Positions 53,188-62,449 of a DNA stretch of 64,000 bases are shown one piece after another (positions within the stretch are counted from its first letter, which is position 1; each line of letters starts with the position of its first letter). The DNA is from an uncultured Clostridia bacterium (GTDB lineage: Bacteria; Bacillota; Clostridia; TANB77; CAG-508): contig CAKOTF010000007.1 of NCBI GenBank assembly GCA_934120045.1, positions 1 to 64,000 on the forward strand, in the 5' to 3' direction. Under the pieces are notes generated by a model. That model was not told the DNA's origin. It saw nothing but the letters and a program-made list of their open reading frames with translations, and did not search any database. Both the position numbers and the translations under genes were made by a program.

Positions 53188-53721
53188 TTATTTATGAAAT
53201 TTATTTAAAAATGTTCCAACAAAATGTACAATTGGTGTTGAATTATTGTTTGCTACTTCTTTTCCTAAGGCTTTTCCACCTACTGTTAATGATGCAACTA
53301 TAGCACTTATTACAAATTGTAAGTTCACTCCAAATTTTTCTGTTATTTTCGATGCAATCATCGCACTTATAGCTCCACTTAGTACTCCACATATATCTCC
53401 TATTACATCTGCACATATATTTGCAACTCTTGCTGAATTTTTTATTAATTTAATAGATGTTTTTGCACCTTTTACTTTTTTCGTTGCTTTTGCATGAAAT
53501 TCTTCTTCATTAGCAACTGTTACTGCAACTCCTATTATGTCAAATCCTATTCCTATTGCAATAACTAATATTAATATAAATATTGATGCTCCTAAATTTA
53601 AGTTAGATACTCCATTTGTTGATATATATGAAAAACATATTGATAATACAAATGTTATTATAAATACTTCTATAAACCACTTGAACTTCGAGTGATCTTT
53701 TCCTTTTGAATTTTTACTCAT
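53188..53721 (-). CDS. oapA: OapA-like membrane protein (OLE RNA partner)
   Basis: 177 aa. Polar Lys-rich N-terminus, then about four hydrophobic segments: ~14-32, ~45-70, ~100-125 and ~135-155. A basic stretch (HAKATKKVKGAKTSIKLIKNS, ~76-96) lies between the second and third segment and could contact RNA. Size, topology and position directly downstream of a ~530-nt gene-free transcribed region match OapA, the membrane protein bound by OLE RNA (proteins of this type are often labelled CorB-like). It is expected to anchor OLE RNA to the membrane. Identification rests mainly on topology and context. Confidence 0.78.
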   Translation of the reverse strand: MSKNSKGKDHSKFKWFIEVFIITFVLSICFSYISTNGVSNLNLGASIFILILVIAIGIGFDIIGVAVTVANEEEFHAKATKKVKGAKTSIKLIKNSARVANICADVIGDICGVLSGAISAMIASKITEKFGVNLQFVISAIVASLTVGGKALGKEVANNNSTPIVHFVGTFLNKFHK

Positions 53722-53759
53722 TTTTTTATTTTTTCAGTCTCCTTAATACTTGTTTTTAT

Positions 53760-54292
53760 AAAAAAGGTGAAGATGGTAAAACCTAAGTAAATTTTACGGT
53801 TTAGGTCTAGTTGAATTTCTCTATTCTTTACTATGTATTACTACATAGCTGTTTCCATTTAAAAGAACATTCACATATTACAGTGAACACTAGATCACCA
53901 CTTAAATCCGTACCTTAATCCTCAGATTTCTATGCTTCTTACCTGAAGCAAACATTCTAGAAGTTTTCCTTGACATGTCTAATATTATTACTAGTCTCTT
54001 TCGCAAGTGTAATTTCATAAATATTACTTAATCCCAATACCCTCACTCAAGACAGGCTACTCTATGTATTTTGTGTCTTGGCACTCACCATAGGTTTACT
54101 TAAATGATTTCTAAGCCTCAACGAAACAGGGGATTCTATATATGCCATTATATATTACCCGTGTCTCTTACCTTCCTGAAAACACACAAAACTGGCATTT
54201 CGCGCACAAACAAGAAGCTTCATGTATGCCCTTTAGTGGATTTTTAGCCCCACCCTCGCAATAACTGACACGACTAGAATAATGCACCATCA
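53760..54292 (-). ncRNA. OLE RNA (ornate, large, extremophilic RNA)
   Basis: About 530 nt with no open reading frame and higher, more even base composition than other spacers here, read on the minus strand from a near-consensus promoter (54299-54327). It is followed at once by the OapA-like gene, the diagnostic OLE context. RNase P RNA, tmRNA, 6S and group II intron cores were looked for and not found. Known biology: OLE RNA forms a membrane complex with OapA and accessory proteins and affects survival under cold, alcohol and magnesium stress. Ends are approximate: the 5' end is inferred from the promoter and the 3' end is uncertain. Confidence 0.78.
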
Positions 54293-54298
54293 GTTGTT

Positions 54299-54327
54299 AT
54301 TATATCATATTCTTTTTTTAGTTTCAA
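54299..54327 (-). promoter_or_regulatory. Promoter of OLE RNA, inside the end of spoIIE
   Basis: TTGAAA (54327-54322), 17-nt spacer, TATAAT (54304-54299) on the minus strand. The -35 lies in the last codons of spoIIE and the -10 abuts its TGA stop (54307-54305). Predicted start near 54292. Confidence 0.82.
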
Positions 54328-56716
54328 GTGAATTTTTTGTGAATTTACATACTATTAAACTCATATCGTCTTTTGTAACACCATAACTATTATCAACAGC
54401 CTCATTTAAAATTAAATCGGCTATTTTTTGCACACTTGTTGTTTCTATATCTTCTAATAAATATTTAACCCATAATTCCTTATTTTTATATTCAACATTT
54501 GCATCAAGAATTCCATCACTACACATTACAAAAATATCTTGATTTTCTATATCTTTATCATATGTAGTCAAATTAATATCTTTTAATATTCCTGCTGGCA
54601 AACTTAATGATTTTATTATATGAACACTATTACCATTTTTTAAATATGTTGGACATGCTCCATTTTTTATAAATTCTACTTTTCCATTAAATAAATCTAT
54701 TATCATAATATCTAATGTTGCAAATATTTCTTCATTTGCATTCATTATTGTTGTATTTATTAAATCTATTGATGTATTTTTATCAAATCCAGACATTAAT
54801 AATCTTTCTAACATTTTTATTGCTATTTGACTACTTTTTCTTGCTTCAGGTCCTGATCCCATTCCATCACTTATTGCCATAAGATATTTTCCATCATTTA
54901 ATCTAATTTGTAATATGCTATCTCCTGAAACAGGACTACCATTTTTTATTTTTGAATCTTGTCCTATTTGTAATAAATATTTATCTGCTGACATATAGCA
55001 AAATACTCTTTTTCCTTGTTTATTTAATCTTTTTGTTTTTACTTCATTAATCATTAATTTTTCATCTAGATTTTTTTCTAATACTGATTGAATTTTTTCA
55101 ATATCTTTATTTTCACTGATTTTGCTATCTTCTGTTAAATATAATTCAATATATGTTCTTTTTTCTTTTGTATTAATTTCTAAATTTTCAACAAAAATGC
55201 CTTTAATTTCTAGCATATCTATTATTTTCTTTTTTTGGTCAATATATGTATCTTTGGTATTATTTTCTTTTTCTATTTTTACAGCAATACTAGAAATTGC
55301 TTTTGAAACTCCATCTAATTGTGCTTGTACATTTTTTTTATTTGATTTTACTTTTTCTTCCCAAATAAAATCTTTTTTACTTGTTTTATATGCAAAATTA
55401 ATTGCTTTTATCATTTGTTCTATTTCTTTTTTTATCTTTTTATTATCTGGTATAACTATATAATTATCAAATTTTGCAAATAAATTTATTAAATCTTTAG
55501 ATGTCATTTCTTGTTTATCTAATAAAATTTCAAATATTTCGTCTACAATTCCATTTTTCGTATTTGATATATCATCATATAATAGATTATCTTCCAATCC
55601 ATCTAAATTATTTAATAATTCTGTTATGAATGTATTCTTGTTTTTTTGTTTTGCTTCTTCTGTTGTACTATCTAATTCATAAGTATCTGCAATATCTTTA
55701 ATTGTTTCGGATACCATATTCAATTGATTGACTGTTTCTTCACCTTGTGATAATCTATTATTTTTAAATGATGGGAAATAATTTTCTTTTGGATTTAATT
55801 CTTCTATATCTATTCCAACCCAATTTGGAACTGCTAATAATCCAATTGCTGCGACTAAAATTTCTTTAAACATTGCAAAATTGCTTGTGTCTCCTTTTGC
55901 AACATATATTAAAATTCCATTTCCTATTACAAATCCTGCAACTACACCAATTTTTCCATATTTATTAAATAATCCTGCTATCATTCCTGCAACAGCATAT
56001 TCAGCCACTATTATCGGATCATTTTGAGCAATAATTCCTAATGTAACCCCAATTGTAACTCCTGCTGTTGTTCCTATCAATACACCATTTCTCCATCCAA
56101 GTAATAATACCATAAATATACTTAATATATTTCTTATAGATAGGCCAAGTATTGATAAATTCCCAAATGCAGAACATGCTATTGATACTAAAAGACTTGC
56201 TCCTATAATTTCTTCAATTGAAAATGCTCTTCTATCTGTAATTTCTTGAATTACTACTAAAGAATTTACAAAAATTTTATAAAATATAACAGAAAGCACA
56301 GCTAAAGTTATATGTAATAATAAATCTCCTATTGTAAATTTAGTTAGTATAAGTTTTGCAACCATAACTAAAATAATACTAAAAAATATGTGTTTTGCAA
56401 TTTGCATTTGTTCATCTTTATATTCATCATTTTCTTTTGGTGGTTTAATACACATTGTTATTAATAACATTAATATTATTAATATATAATTCAAAGCTCC
56501 TATTGTTCCAACTCCAACAATATTGCCTATTAATCCAACAATTAATACTACTATGGCTGGAACTTTACTTGCTAAACAAGCTCCAACCATTGCAATACTA
56601 AATGGTGATACATCTTGTCCCATTCCTACCATAGATACCATAAATGCTAATACATATATTATAATATTTTTTAAACTAAATAGATTTTTTATTAATTCTT
56701 TATTATCTTTTAACAT
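54305..56716 (-). CDS. spoIIE: Stage II sporulation protein E (PP2C phosphatase)
   Basis: 803 aa. It dephosphorylates SpoIIAA to activate sigma-F and takes part in polar septation. The N-terminal ~310 residues hold about ten membrane helices; a central helical region (~320-585) mediates FtsZ interaction and oligomerisation. The C-terminal PPM phosphatase (~590-800) has SDGMGSGPEARKSS, a metal-binding core, and MCSDGILDAN. GAGGTG lies 7 nt before the ATG. The OLE promoter overlaps its 3' end. Confidence 0.96.
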   Translation of the reverse strand: MLKDNKELIKNLFSLKNIIIYVLAFMVSMVGMGQDVSPFSIAMVGACLASKVPAIVVLIVGLIGNIVGVGTIGALNYILIILMLLITMCIKPPKENDEYKDEQMQIAKHIFFSIILVMVAKLILTKFTIGDLLLHITLAVLSVIFYKIFVNSLVVIQEITDRRAFSIEEIIGASLLVSIACSAFGNLSILGLSIRNILSIFMVLLLGWRNGVLIGTTAGVTIGVTLGIIAQNDPIIVAEYAVAGMIAGLFNKYGKIGVVAGFVIGNGILIYVAKGDTSNFAMFKEILVAAIGLLAVPNWVGIDIEELNPKENYFPSFKNNRLSQGEETVNQLNMVSETIKDIADTYELDSTTEEAKQKNKNTFITELLNNLDGLEDNLLYDDISNTKNGIVDEIFEILLDKQEMTSKDLINLFAKFDNYIVIPDNKKIKKEIEQMIKAINFAYKTSKKDFIWEEKVKSNKKNVQAQLDGVSKAISSIAVKIEKENNTKDTYIDQKKKIIDMLEIKGIFVENLEINTKEKRTYIELYLTEDSKISENKDIEKIQSVLEKNLDEKLMINEVKTKRLNKQGKRVFCYMSADKYLLQIGQDSKIKNGSPVSGDSILQIRLNDGKYLMAISDGMGSGPEARKSSQIAIKMLERLLMSGFDKNTSIDLINTTIMNANEEIFATLDIMIIDLFNGKVEFIKNGACPTYLKNGNSVHIIKSLSLPAGILKDINLTTYDKDIENQDIFVMCSDGILDANVEYKNKELWVKYLLEDIETTSVQKIADLILNEAVDNSYGVTKDDMSLIVCKFTKNSLETKKRI

Positions 56717-56819
56717 CCTTTAACACCTCATGTAATATTTTAATACTTGTCTTATGTGTTTTTTGTCTTTTCTTGTAGACAAATACAAAAAATTTTCTTA
56801 CATTTTGTGATATATTATC

Positions 56820-58052
56820 TTATTTTTTTAACAAATATATTATATTAATAATATTAATTATAAAACTTGCAAATAGTAACATTACTACTAAAATATTATT
56901 ATTTGTATTTTTTTCTATATTCATTTCTTTGTATAAAATATCAAATTTATTTTTTGTATCAAAATATATATTATCTAGCTCTAAAATATCTTTTAAATGT
57001 TGATAAAAAATCGAACCAGTGTCATCATCCGTAACTTCGTTTATCCATAACTTTTTGGTAAATCTTATGAATTCTTTCCTTGTTTTGTTTATATTTATTC
57101 CTTGTCTAAATTTCAAATTTATCTTTTTTAAATATAATTTTGTATATATTGCTAATATATATGTGTAAAAATATTGTTCTTCAAAATCACTTGGAAATAT
57201 TGTATAATTGTTTATGTCACAACTTGATGAAAATAATGTTACACTTTGTTTTGTTACACCTAATTTTGCATATTTCCATCTTGAAATTATTTTCATTTCT
57301 TCTTTTGAATAATTTACACTATTATCATTTGGTAATATATTTAAGAATTTAAAATATTGATCTTTTATTTTGTCAAAATCATTCATATTATTCCAACCAT
57401 TTTCGTCAATACATGCATATGAATATGTTAATGCTCTTTCTGTATCTATATCTAATTTCATAGATTCAGTAGCTGGACCTGTTATCCTCTCTACAAATTC
57501 TTTAAAATACATTACATCATTAAAACAATCTGTTTGTATTCTAATTTTGTCGTAATTTTTCATGTTAGAGAATTCTTGATTTATATCTCTGAATTTATAG
57601 TTAAAATTTAATAAATCTGAAAATTTATCACTATCCTCTATATTGGTTTTTACACATAAAAAACAAATTCCTGTATTAAAACATATAATTTCAACCTTTG
57701 GTATTTTAAAAAATATTCCGTTCTTTTCTTGCACTTTTCCTTGAATATCTCTAGGTATTGTGTATTCAAACATTGTGCAACCATTTCTTGCAAGAATTGC
57801 CGCTTTTGTTTCGAGTGGCAATTCTTCCAATTGTTTAATCTTAATTTTACTATAGTTAAAAGTCTCAAACATATACTCTCTTGTTCTATGTGAAAAAAAT
57901 GAATATATGTCCATATCTTTATCTTTTTTAAATATTTTTAATTCACAATTTTTGTCTTTTAATAATTTCATTAAATATTTTAAATATTTACTTTCTTTTA
58001 TAACATAAGGATAAATAAAATATGTATATTCGTATTTCGTTTTTAACTCCAT
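56820..58052 (-). CDS. C-terminally membrane-anchored protein (unknown)
   Basis: 410 aa, not recognised. A mostly soluble alpha/beta N-terminal ~370 residues, a long helix (FYQHLKDILELDNIYFDTKNKFDILYKEMN) and a C-terminal membrane segment (ILVVMLLFASFIINIINIIYLL) ending in KK. The long helix leading into a terminal membrane segment is faintly CorA-like, but the GMN motif is absent. AGAGGG precedes the ATG. It lies between the WG-repeat gene and spoIIE with short gaps. Confidence 0.78.
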   Translation of the reverse strand: MELKTKYEYTYFIYPYVIKESKYLKYLMKLLKDKNCELKIFKKDKDMDIYSFFSHRTREYMFETFNYSKIKIKQLEELPLETKAAILARNGCTMFEYTIPRDIQGKVQEKNGIFFKIPKVEIICFNTGICFLCVKTNIEDSDKFSDLLNFNYKFRDINQEFSNMKNYDKIRIQTDCFNDVMYFKEFVERITGPATESMKLDIDTERALTYSYACIDENGWNNMNDFDKIKDQYFKFLNILPNDNSVNYSKEEMKIISRWKYAKLGVTKQSVTLFSSSCDINNYTIFPSDFEEQYFYTYILAIYTKLYLKKINLKFRQGININKTRKEFIRFTKKLWINEVTDDDTGSIFYQHLKDILELDNIYFDTKNKFDILYKEMNIEKNTNNNILVVMLLFASFIINIINIIYLLKK

Positions 58053-58076
58053 CTTTTGTTCCCTCTTTCTAAATTA

Positions 58077-59585
58077 TTATTTATCACAATAATAATTTAC
58101 TCCTATTTCTTCTCCTAAATACCATTTTCCTATAAAGTCAATTTTTAAATTATTTTCTAAATTATATTTTGGTTCTATTACTGTTTTTCCGTTTTTGTCA
58201 ATTGATCCCCATAATCCATCTTTTTTTACTGAAACAAAACCATAAGGATTTTGTTCTGTTGCATCATCATAAATATAGTCTACTACAATATTTCCTTTTT
58301 TGTCTACATATCCATATTTTCCATTTTCTTTTTTCAAAAATAATGTATTGTTTGGCAATGCTTCTTGACTTGCAATTTCTTCTAAATTCAAATTGTAATA
58401 CTTATAATCATTATCAACTCTCATTCTTATATATTTGTCATTTACGTTTAGATCTACTAGAACTCCATTTAATTTTGTTTCATATTTATCATTAATTATT
58501 GTTGTTTTATAATTTTCGTCTTCTGCTAAAAATACATTTGCTTTTTCATTATAAATAATTCCTGTATATTCAAATGGAACCTTTTCTTTTTCGTTTTCAT
58601 CTATAATTCCATATTTTTCATCTTTTTTTGCTATATAAATTCCTTCTTTTGCTTCTTTTAAATCTTTATATTTTGCTTCAATTAATATATCTCCAGATGT
58701 TGTCATTTCTCCATATAAATCTTTTTGAGTAAATATAATTCCTCTTTTTGTACTTGATTTTATATCATCAAATCCTTTATCAATTAATGTTTCTCCTGCT
58801 TGATTGATTATTTTTTCTTCTCCGTCTTCTACAACATAGTAGTTATCACCTAAATACACTTGTTTTATTTCATTATATTTGTTTTCTAATATTTGTATTT
58901 TTGTTGTGCTTACTATTCCACATTTTCCATTTTCATCTGTTGTTATATATCCTTCTTTGTATGTTGTTCCTAGATTTTTTATATCAGAATATTTTACATC
59001 TATTAAAATTGTTCCGGCATTATTTACAAGTCCTACATATCCATCTTTTCTTATTAATAAACTGTTTTCTATTCCTTTCATTGCACTAATTTCATCATAT
59101 TCACAGTCTAATAATTTTTTACCATTTAAATCAATTAATCCATATTTTCCATTTTGCATTACTTTTAGTACATTTTTTTCATACCATATATTATCATTCT
59201 CATCTATATTTTCTAGCACTTGAATTTGATCATATTGTGTGAATATTTCTTCATTTTTTCTATTTAATGCTTTTGTTTTATATGTTCCATTTTCTTCGTT
59301 TATATCATATGTACATATGAATACATCTTTTGTTTTGTCTGGTATTACTATCATTTCTTGGTATGATGGATTTATTACTGTTTCTCCATCTTGATTTATT
59401 ACTCCCCATTTATCTGCTGAAAATGCTGTAAAGTATTCATATTCTTTATTTAGTTTTTCTCTTTGTGCAAATACGTTTTTTATTATCATTACTACCATTG
59501 CTATTACAATGATTGCAATAATTACAGCAAATACTTTTTGGTAATTTAACTTACCTTCAGTTTCATATCTTCTTCCTCTACTCAT
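58077..59585 (-). CDS. Membrane-anchored WG-repeat protein
   Basis: 502 aa. A polar N-terminus, one membrane helix (VFAVIIAIIVIAMVVMIIKNVFA, ~21-43), then an extracytoplasmic region of about ten WG-type beta repeats of ~45-50 residues, each like KWGVINQDGETVINPSY, KYGLIDLNGKKLLDCEY, KYGYVDKKGNIVVDYIY or LWGSIDKNGKTVIEPKY. Such repeats form propeller- or solenoid-like binding surfaces. ATG 59585 is preferred (AAAGGA 8 nt upstream); the earlier ATG overlaps the Shine-Dalgarno. Ligand unknown. Confidence 0.92.
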   Translation of the reverse strand: MSRGRRYETEGKLNYQKVFAVIIAIIVIAMVVMIIKNVFAQREKLNKEYEYFTAFSADKWGVINQDGETVINPSYQEMIVIPDKTKDVFICTYDINEENGTYKTKALNRKNEEIFTQYDQIQVLENIDENDNIWYEKNVLKVMQNGKYGLIDLNGKKLLDCEYDEISAMKGIENSLLIRKDGYVGLVNNAGTILIDVKYSDIKNLGTTYKEGYITTDENGKCGIVSTTKIQILENKYNEIKQVYLGDNYYVVEDGEEKIINQAGETLIDKGFDDIKSSTKRGIIFTQKDLYGEMTTSGDILIEAKYKDLKEAKEGIYIAKKDEKYGIIDENEKEKVPFEYTGIIYNEKANVFLAEDENYKTTIINDKYETKLNGVLVDLNVNDKYIRMRVDNDYKYYNLNLEEIASQEALPNNTLFLKKENGKYGYVDKKGNIVVDYIYDDATEQNPYGFVSVKKDGLWGSIDKNGKTVIEPKYNLENNLKIDFIGKWYLGEEIGVNYYCDK

Positions 59586-59684
59586 ATATAACATCCTTTC
59601 ATATTTATATTTTGTATTAGCTTTTTGTCTGTTTTTAATGCCTATAATATATCATAATTTGGTGGAGATTACAAGATTTTATGT

Positions 59685-59723
59685 AATAAAAAAAGAACTA
59701 TAATTTTTATATTATAGTTCTTT
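59685..59723 (-). terminator. Terminator after ssb-like gene
   Basis: AAAGAACTATAAT (59692-59704)/ATTATAGTTCTTT (59711-59723), a perfect 13-bp stem with a U-run on the minus strand. Confidence 0.9.
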
Positions 59724-59734
59724 AAATATATATA

Positions 59735-60448
59735 TTAAACAGCTTCTTGATTTTCTGTTTCTTCTTTGTTTTCATTTCCTTCTTCATTTATTACTTCTAA
59801 GCTACATACAGAAACTTCATATGCAGTTTTTGTTTCAACTGTTCCATCTTCATGTTTTTTTTCATATTGTCTTGATTGAACTCTACCTATAATTTTTACT
59901 TGTGTTCCAACTTCTATGTTTTGGCAAAATCTTGCATTTCTTCCCCAAGCAATTGTTGGGATATAATCTGATTTATTATATGCTCTATTTACTGCTAATA
60001 ATAAATCTGCAATTTCTCTTCCAAATGGTGTTTGTCTGTAAATAGGTTTTTTACAAACAAATCCGATAAGTACAACTTCGTTTGTCATTTCTTCTTTTTT
60101 TGCTATTTCTTCATCTTCGCCTTCAACTTCTTGTTCTTCGTTTTCTGGTAATTCTTGAACATCTTTAGCAAAAACTGTTAAGATTAATTTGTTTCTTTCA
60201 TTTTCAAAGCTGTTGTATGATCTAAATTGTCCTTTTATTAATAATTTCTTTCCTTCTATCAATGTTTCATCTGTTATTAGTCTTTCTGAAATTGTTATTG
60301 GAATAATGTCTGCGTTTCCACTTAAACGTGCTATAGATAATGAAAATCTATAAAATTTCTCCCCATAAATTTCATGGCTAAATTCTTTTTCGCCTGTAAC
60401 CTTTCCTACTAATGTTAAGTAGTTGTTTTCTAAATAATTTGTATCCAA
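59735..60448 (-). CDS. ssb: Single-stranded DNA-binding protein with two OB folds
   Basis: 237 aa, longer than the usual 110-180. Two OB-type halves: ~7-100 (NYLTLVGKVTGEKEF...GKKLLIKGQFRSY) and ~118-225 (NEVVLIGFVCKKPIYRQTPFGREIADLLLAVNR...VGTQVKIIGRVQSRQY). An acidic linker (ELPENEEQEVEGEDEE) joins them and an acidic tail (NENKEETENQEAV) follows. The second half is the better SSB match. The canonical DDDIPF-type tail tip is absent, so this may be a secondary SSB. TTG start with GGGAGG 8 nt upstream; promoter at 60534. Confidence 0.88.
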   Translation of the reverse strand: MDTNYLENNYLTLVGKVTGEKEFSHEIYGEKFYRFSLSIARLSGNADIIPITISERLITDETLIEGKKLLIKGQFRSYNSFENERNKLILTVFAKDVQELPENEEQEVEGEDEEIAKKEEMTNEVVLIGFVCKKPIYRQTPFGREIADLLLAVNRAYNKSDYIPTIAWGRNARFCQNIEVGTQVKIIGRVQSRQYEKKHEDGTVETKTAYEVSVCSLEVINEEGNENKEETENQEAV

Positions 60449-60533
60449 TTTTATTTCCTCCCTATCTTTTTTATTTTATCGATTGTAAATTACCATCTTG
60501 CGTTTTTTTATTTTAAAATTTTCTACATTTTTT

Positions 60534-60562
60534 ATTATACTACACATTTTTGGTTTTGTCTA
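60534..60562 (-). promoter_or_regulatory. Promoter of ssb-like gene
   Basis: TAGACA (60562-60557), 17-nt spacer, TATAAT (60539-60534) on the minus strand, with a leader of about 80 nt. Confidence 0.75.
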
Positions 60563-60681
60563 CATAAAAAGTTAATATTTTGAAATTTTTTTGAATTTTT
60601 ATTCATTTTTAGGCATTTTTGCCAGTTTTTTATAAATTATGGCATATTTTATGTTACTTTTTATGAATTATAACTAATTTA

Positions 60682-61170
60682 TTATTCTTCATTTAATTCT
60701 CTTACTATAAAATTAATTATTTGGCTATATATTGATATTTTATCAGATGGCACTATTTCTATCTTTCTTTCTTGATTTTCTATTTTTTGTTTATTAATTT
60801 TTTCTATATCCCTTTGAACACTAATAATTATATAATCCTCTTTTATACTTGAAATTGATAATGTTGATTTTTGATTAAATCCAAATGTTATAATTTTGAT
60901 TGGTTTTTCCATATTAATATTTTTTAAAAATTTTATTTCAATGTCTGAATTCACTATAACATATTTAGTTTTATTTATTATTTCTCTCATAAATTTGTAT
61001 TCTTCTTTTGTTAAATTTATGTCTTTATTACAAATAATTTCTTCGAATTTTATATTTTTAAAATTTTTAATGCTTTCATTTGTTATATCAACAACTTCAT
61101 ATTTATCACCTAATTTTTTTTTTAACTCTTTTATATTTTTCTTTTTGGCTATTATCCCAACTAATGCCAT
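60682..61170 (-). CDS. Unknown alpha/beta protein, faintly Mur-ligase-like
   Basis: 162 aa. Begins MALVGIIAKKKNIKELKKKLG, a Rossmann-like first strand and helix. A central KTKYVIVNSDIEI and IKIITFGFNQKSTLSISSI resemble the segment of Mur ligases that leads into the third domain, but there is no P-loop. GAGGAG before the ATG. It is a single gene between the ssb-like and zeta-toxin genes. A remnant or partner of a Mur-type enzyme is possible; function not assigned. Confidence 0.75.
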   Translation of the reverse strand: MALVGIIAKKKNIKELKKKLGDKYEVVDITNESIKNFKNIKFEEIICNKDINLTKEEYKFMREIINKTKYVIVNSDIEIKFLKNINMEKPIKIITFGFNQKSTLSISSIKEDYIIISVQRDIEKINKQKIENQERKIEIVPSDKISIYSQIINFIVRELNEE

Positions 61171-61228
61171 CTATACTCTCCTCATTTTTATTATAATTAT
61201 ATTTTTTCCAATTATATAAATAATATGC

Positions 61229-61263
61229 AAAATAATAGGTGATATATAATCACCTATTATTTT
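61229..61263 (-). terminator. Terminator at the end of the zeta-toxin gene
   Basis: AAATAATAGGTGAT (61230-61243)/ATCACCTATTATTT (61249-61262), a perfect 14-bp stem with a 5-nt loop. It overlaps the toxin stop codon at 61257-61259. Confidence 0.8.
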
Positions 61264-62150
61264 AAAACTTGTTCTTGTATCTCTTTTATACTTTCTTCAT
61301 ATATATGTAAAATTTCTACTAAAATCTTGCTTTCACCAATTGACATTTTTTTCTCTTTTAATAATTTCTGGAAAAAGTCTCTATTTCTTTCAAAATATGA
61401 AATTGCTACACCTAAATCATCTGTTCTTCCACTTAATGTTGCAATTTTTGCATTTTCATATCTTCCAATTTCATCACTTCCATATATCTTTACTGGACTA
61501 CTAGGTCTTTCACCTCTTCTATAAACTTCAACTTTATGAACAATTCCTGATTTTTCGATAGCATCTATTGTTTTTGGCATTTCTTCATATGTTTCTAAAA
61601 AATGATCTAATGTTACAAGTCTTCCCCATCCTCTAGTTTCAACCTGAGATGCATATCTTTCTAGTATTGACATTAAACAATTTAATTTGTTTACTGCCAT
61701 TCCCCTAACTATAACTTCATATCCAGGCATTTTATCTCTTATTGTATTTAAGATTCTTGCATTTCTTCCAGTTCCTTCAAAAATAACATTATATCCTTCT
61801 CTTAAAGCTCTATCGAATAAAGAACTTGTCCAAGTATTACTTTCTTGATCTGTTATTTTTGTATAAAATTGTGGATATAATTTTGCTACATTATCTCCAT
61901 TTGGATGAAATGCTTTTATTTCATCACTATTTATTATTACAACATTATCATTTACAAATTGATCTCTTCCAAAAATATTTAATCCTGTTTTTCCTGATGC
62001 CGGTGGTGCTATATCAATAATAGCCTTTGGCTTTACTACAGGAAATTTATCTGATAAAAATATATCTTCAATACGTAATCCAATCAAGTTATGTTCTTCT
62101 TCAGATAATTTATATTTTTCCATAAGCATTTTTTCATCTAATTGTTCCAT
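61257..62150 (-). CDS. Zeta-toxin family P-loop kinase
   Basis: 297 aa. Zeta/PezT toxins phosphorylate UDP-GlcNAc at the 3'-OH and block wall synthesis; longer relatives may have other targets. Seen: Walker A APPASGKT (~48-55), INSDEIKAFHP (the substrate-binding Asp/Glu), NVIFEGTGRNA (Walker-B-like), and a basic LID region (RYASQVETRGWGRLV). It overlaps the upstream 79-aa gene by 13 nt, the layout of a toxin-antitoxin pair. It may also be a domesticated kinase. Confidence 0.9.
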   Translation of the reverse strand: MEQLDEKMLMEKYKLSEEEHNLIGLRIEDIFLSDKFPVVKPKAIIDIAPPASGKTGLNIFGRDQFVNDNVVIINSDEIKAFHPNGDNVAKLYPQFYTKITDQESNTWTSSLFDRALREGYNVIFEGTGRNARILNTIRDKMPGYEVIVRGMAVNKLNCLMSILERYASQVETRGWGRLVTLDHFLETYEEMPKTIDAIEKSGIVHKVEVYRRGERPSSPVKIYGSDEIGRYENAKIATLSGRTDDLGVAISYFERNRDFFQKLLKEKKMSIGESKILVEILHIYEESIKEIQEQVLK

Positions 62151-62377
62151 TTATTTTCTACCCCTTCATATCTTTGTTTCATTTCTGAGCCATATACATC
62201 TATTACTTTACTTATTGTTTGTTCATCACATGAATAAACTCTTTCTCTTTCTATTAGTAATTCTTTTATTTTTTCATCATTTGTAGGAACACCACTATTA
62301 GATAATTTTGCTATTTTTTCTGCTATCAATTCAACTGCTACTTCTAATTTGGTATTAAGCGTCATGTAATCTTTCAT
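62138..62377 (-). CDS. Small helical partner of the zeta toxin (candidate antitoxin)
   Basis: 79 aa from ATG 62377 (GGAG 6 nt upstream; the longer frame from 62407 lacks one). All-helical: MTLNTKLEVAVELIAEKIAKLSN, DEKIKELLIERERVYS, DEQTISKVIDVYGSEMKQRYEG. Size, helical content and the 13-nt overlap with the toxin match epsilon-type antitoxins in layout, but the sequence does not clearly match epsilon or PezA. Shared promoter at 62411-62439. Confidence 0.8.
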   Translation of the reverse strand: MKDYMTLNTKLEVAVELIAEKIAKLSNSGVPTNDEKIKELLIERERVYSCDEQTISKVIDVYGSEMKQRYEGVENKWNN

Positions 62378-62410
62378 TAGACTCTCCTTTCCAAATTGTA
62401 ATCTCAAAAA

Positions 62411-62439
62411 ATTTTACTACTTTTTATATACTTTGTCAA
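62411..62439 (-). promoter_or_regulatory. Promoter of the zeta-toxin operon
   Basis: TTGACA (62439-62434), 17-nt spacer, TAAAAT (62416-62411) on the minus strand. Confidence 0.8.
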
Positions 62440-62449
62440 TACAAATAGC

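Noticed and set aside
53760..54292. RNase P RNA, tmRNA, 6S RNA or group II intron
   Set aside because: Their hallmark segments (RNase P GAGGAAAGTCC core, tmRNA tRNA-like ends, intron domain V) were not found on either strand; the oapA-like neighbour favours OLE.
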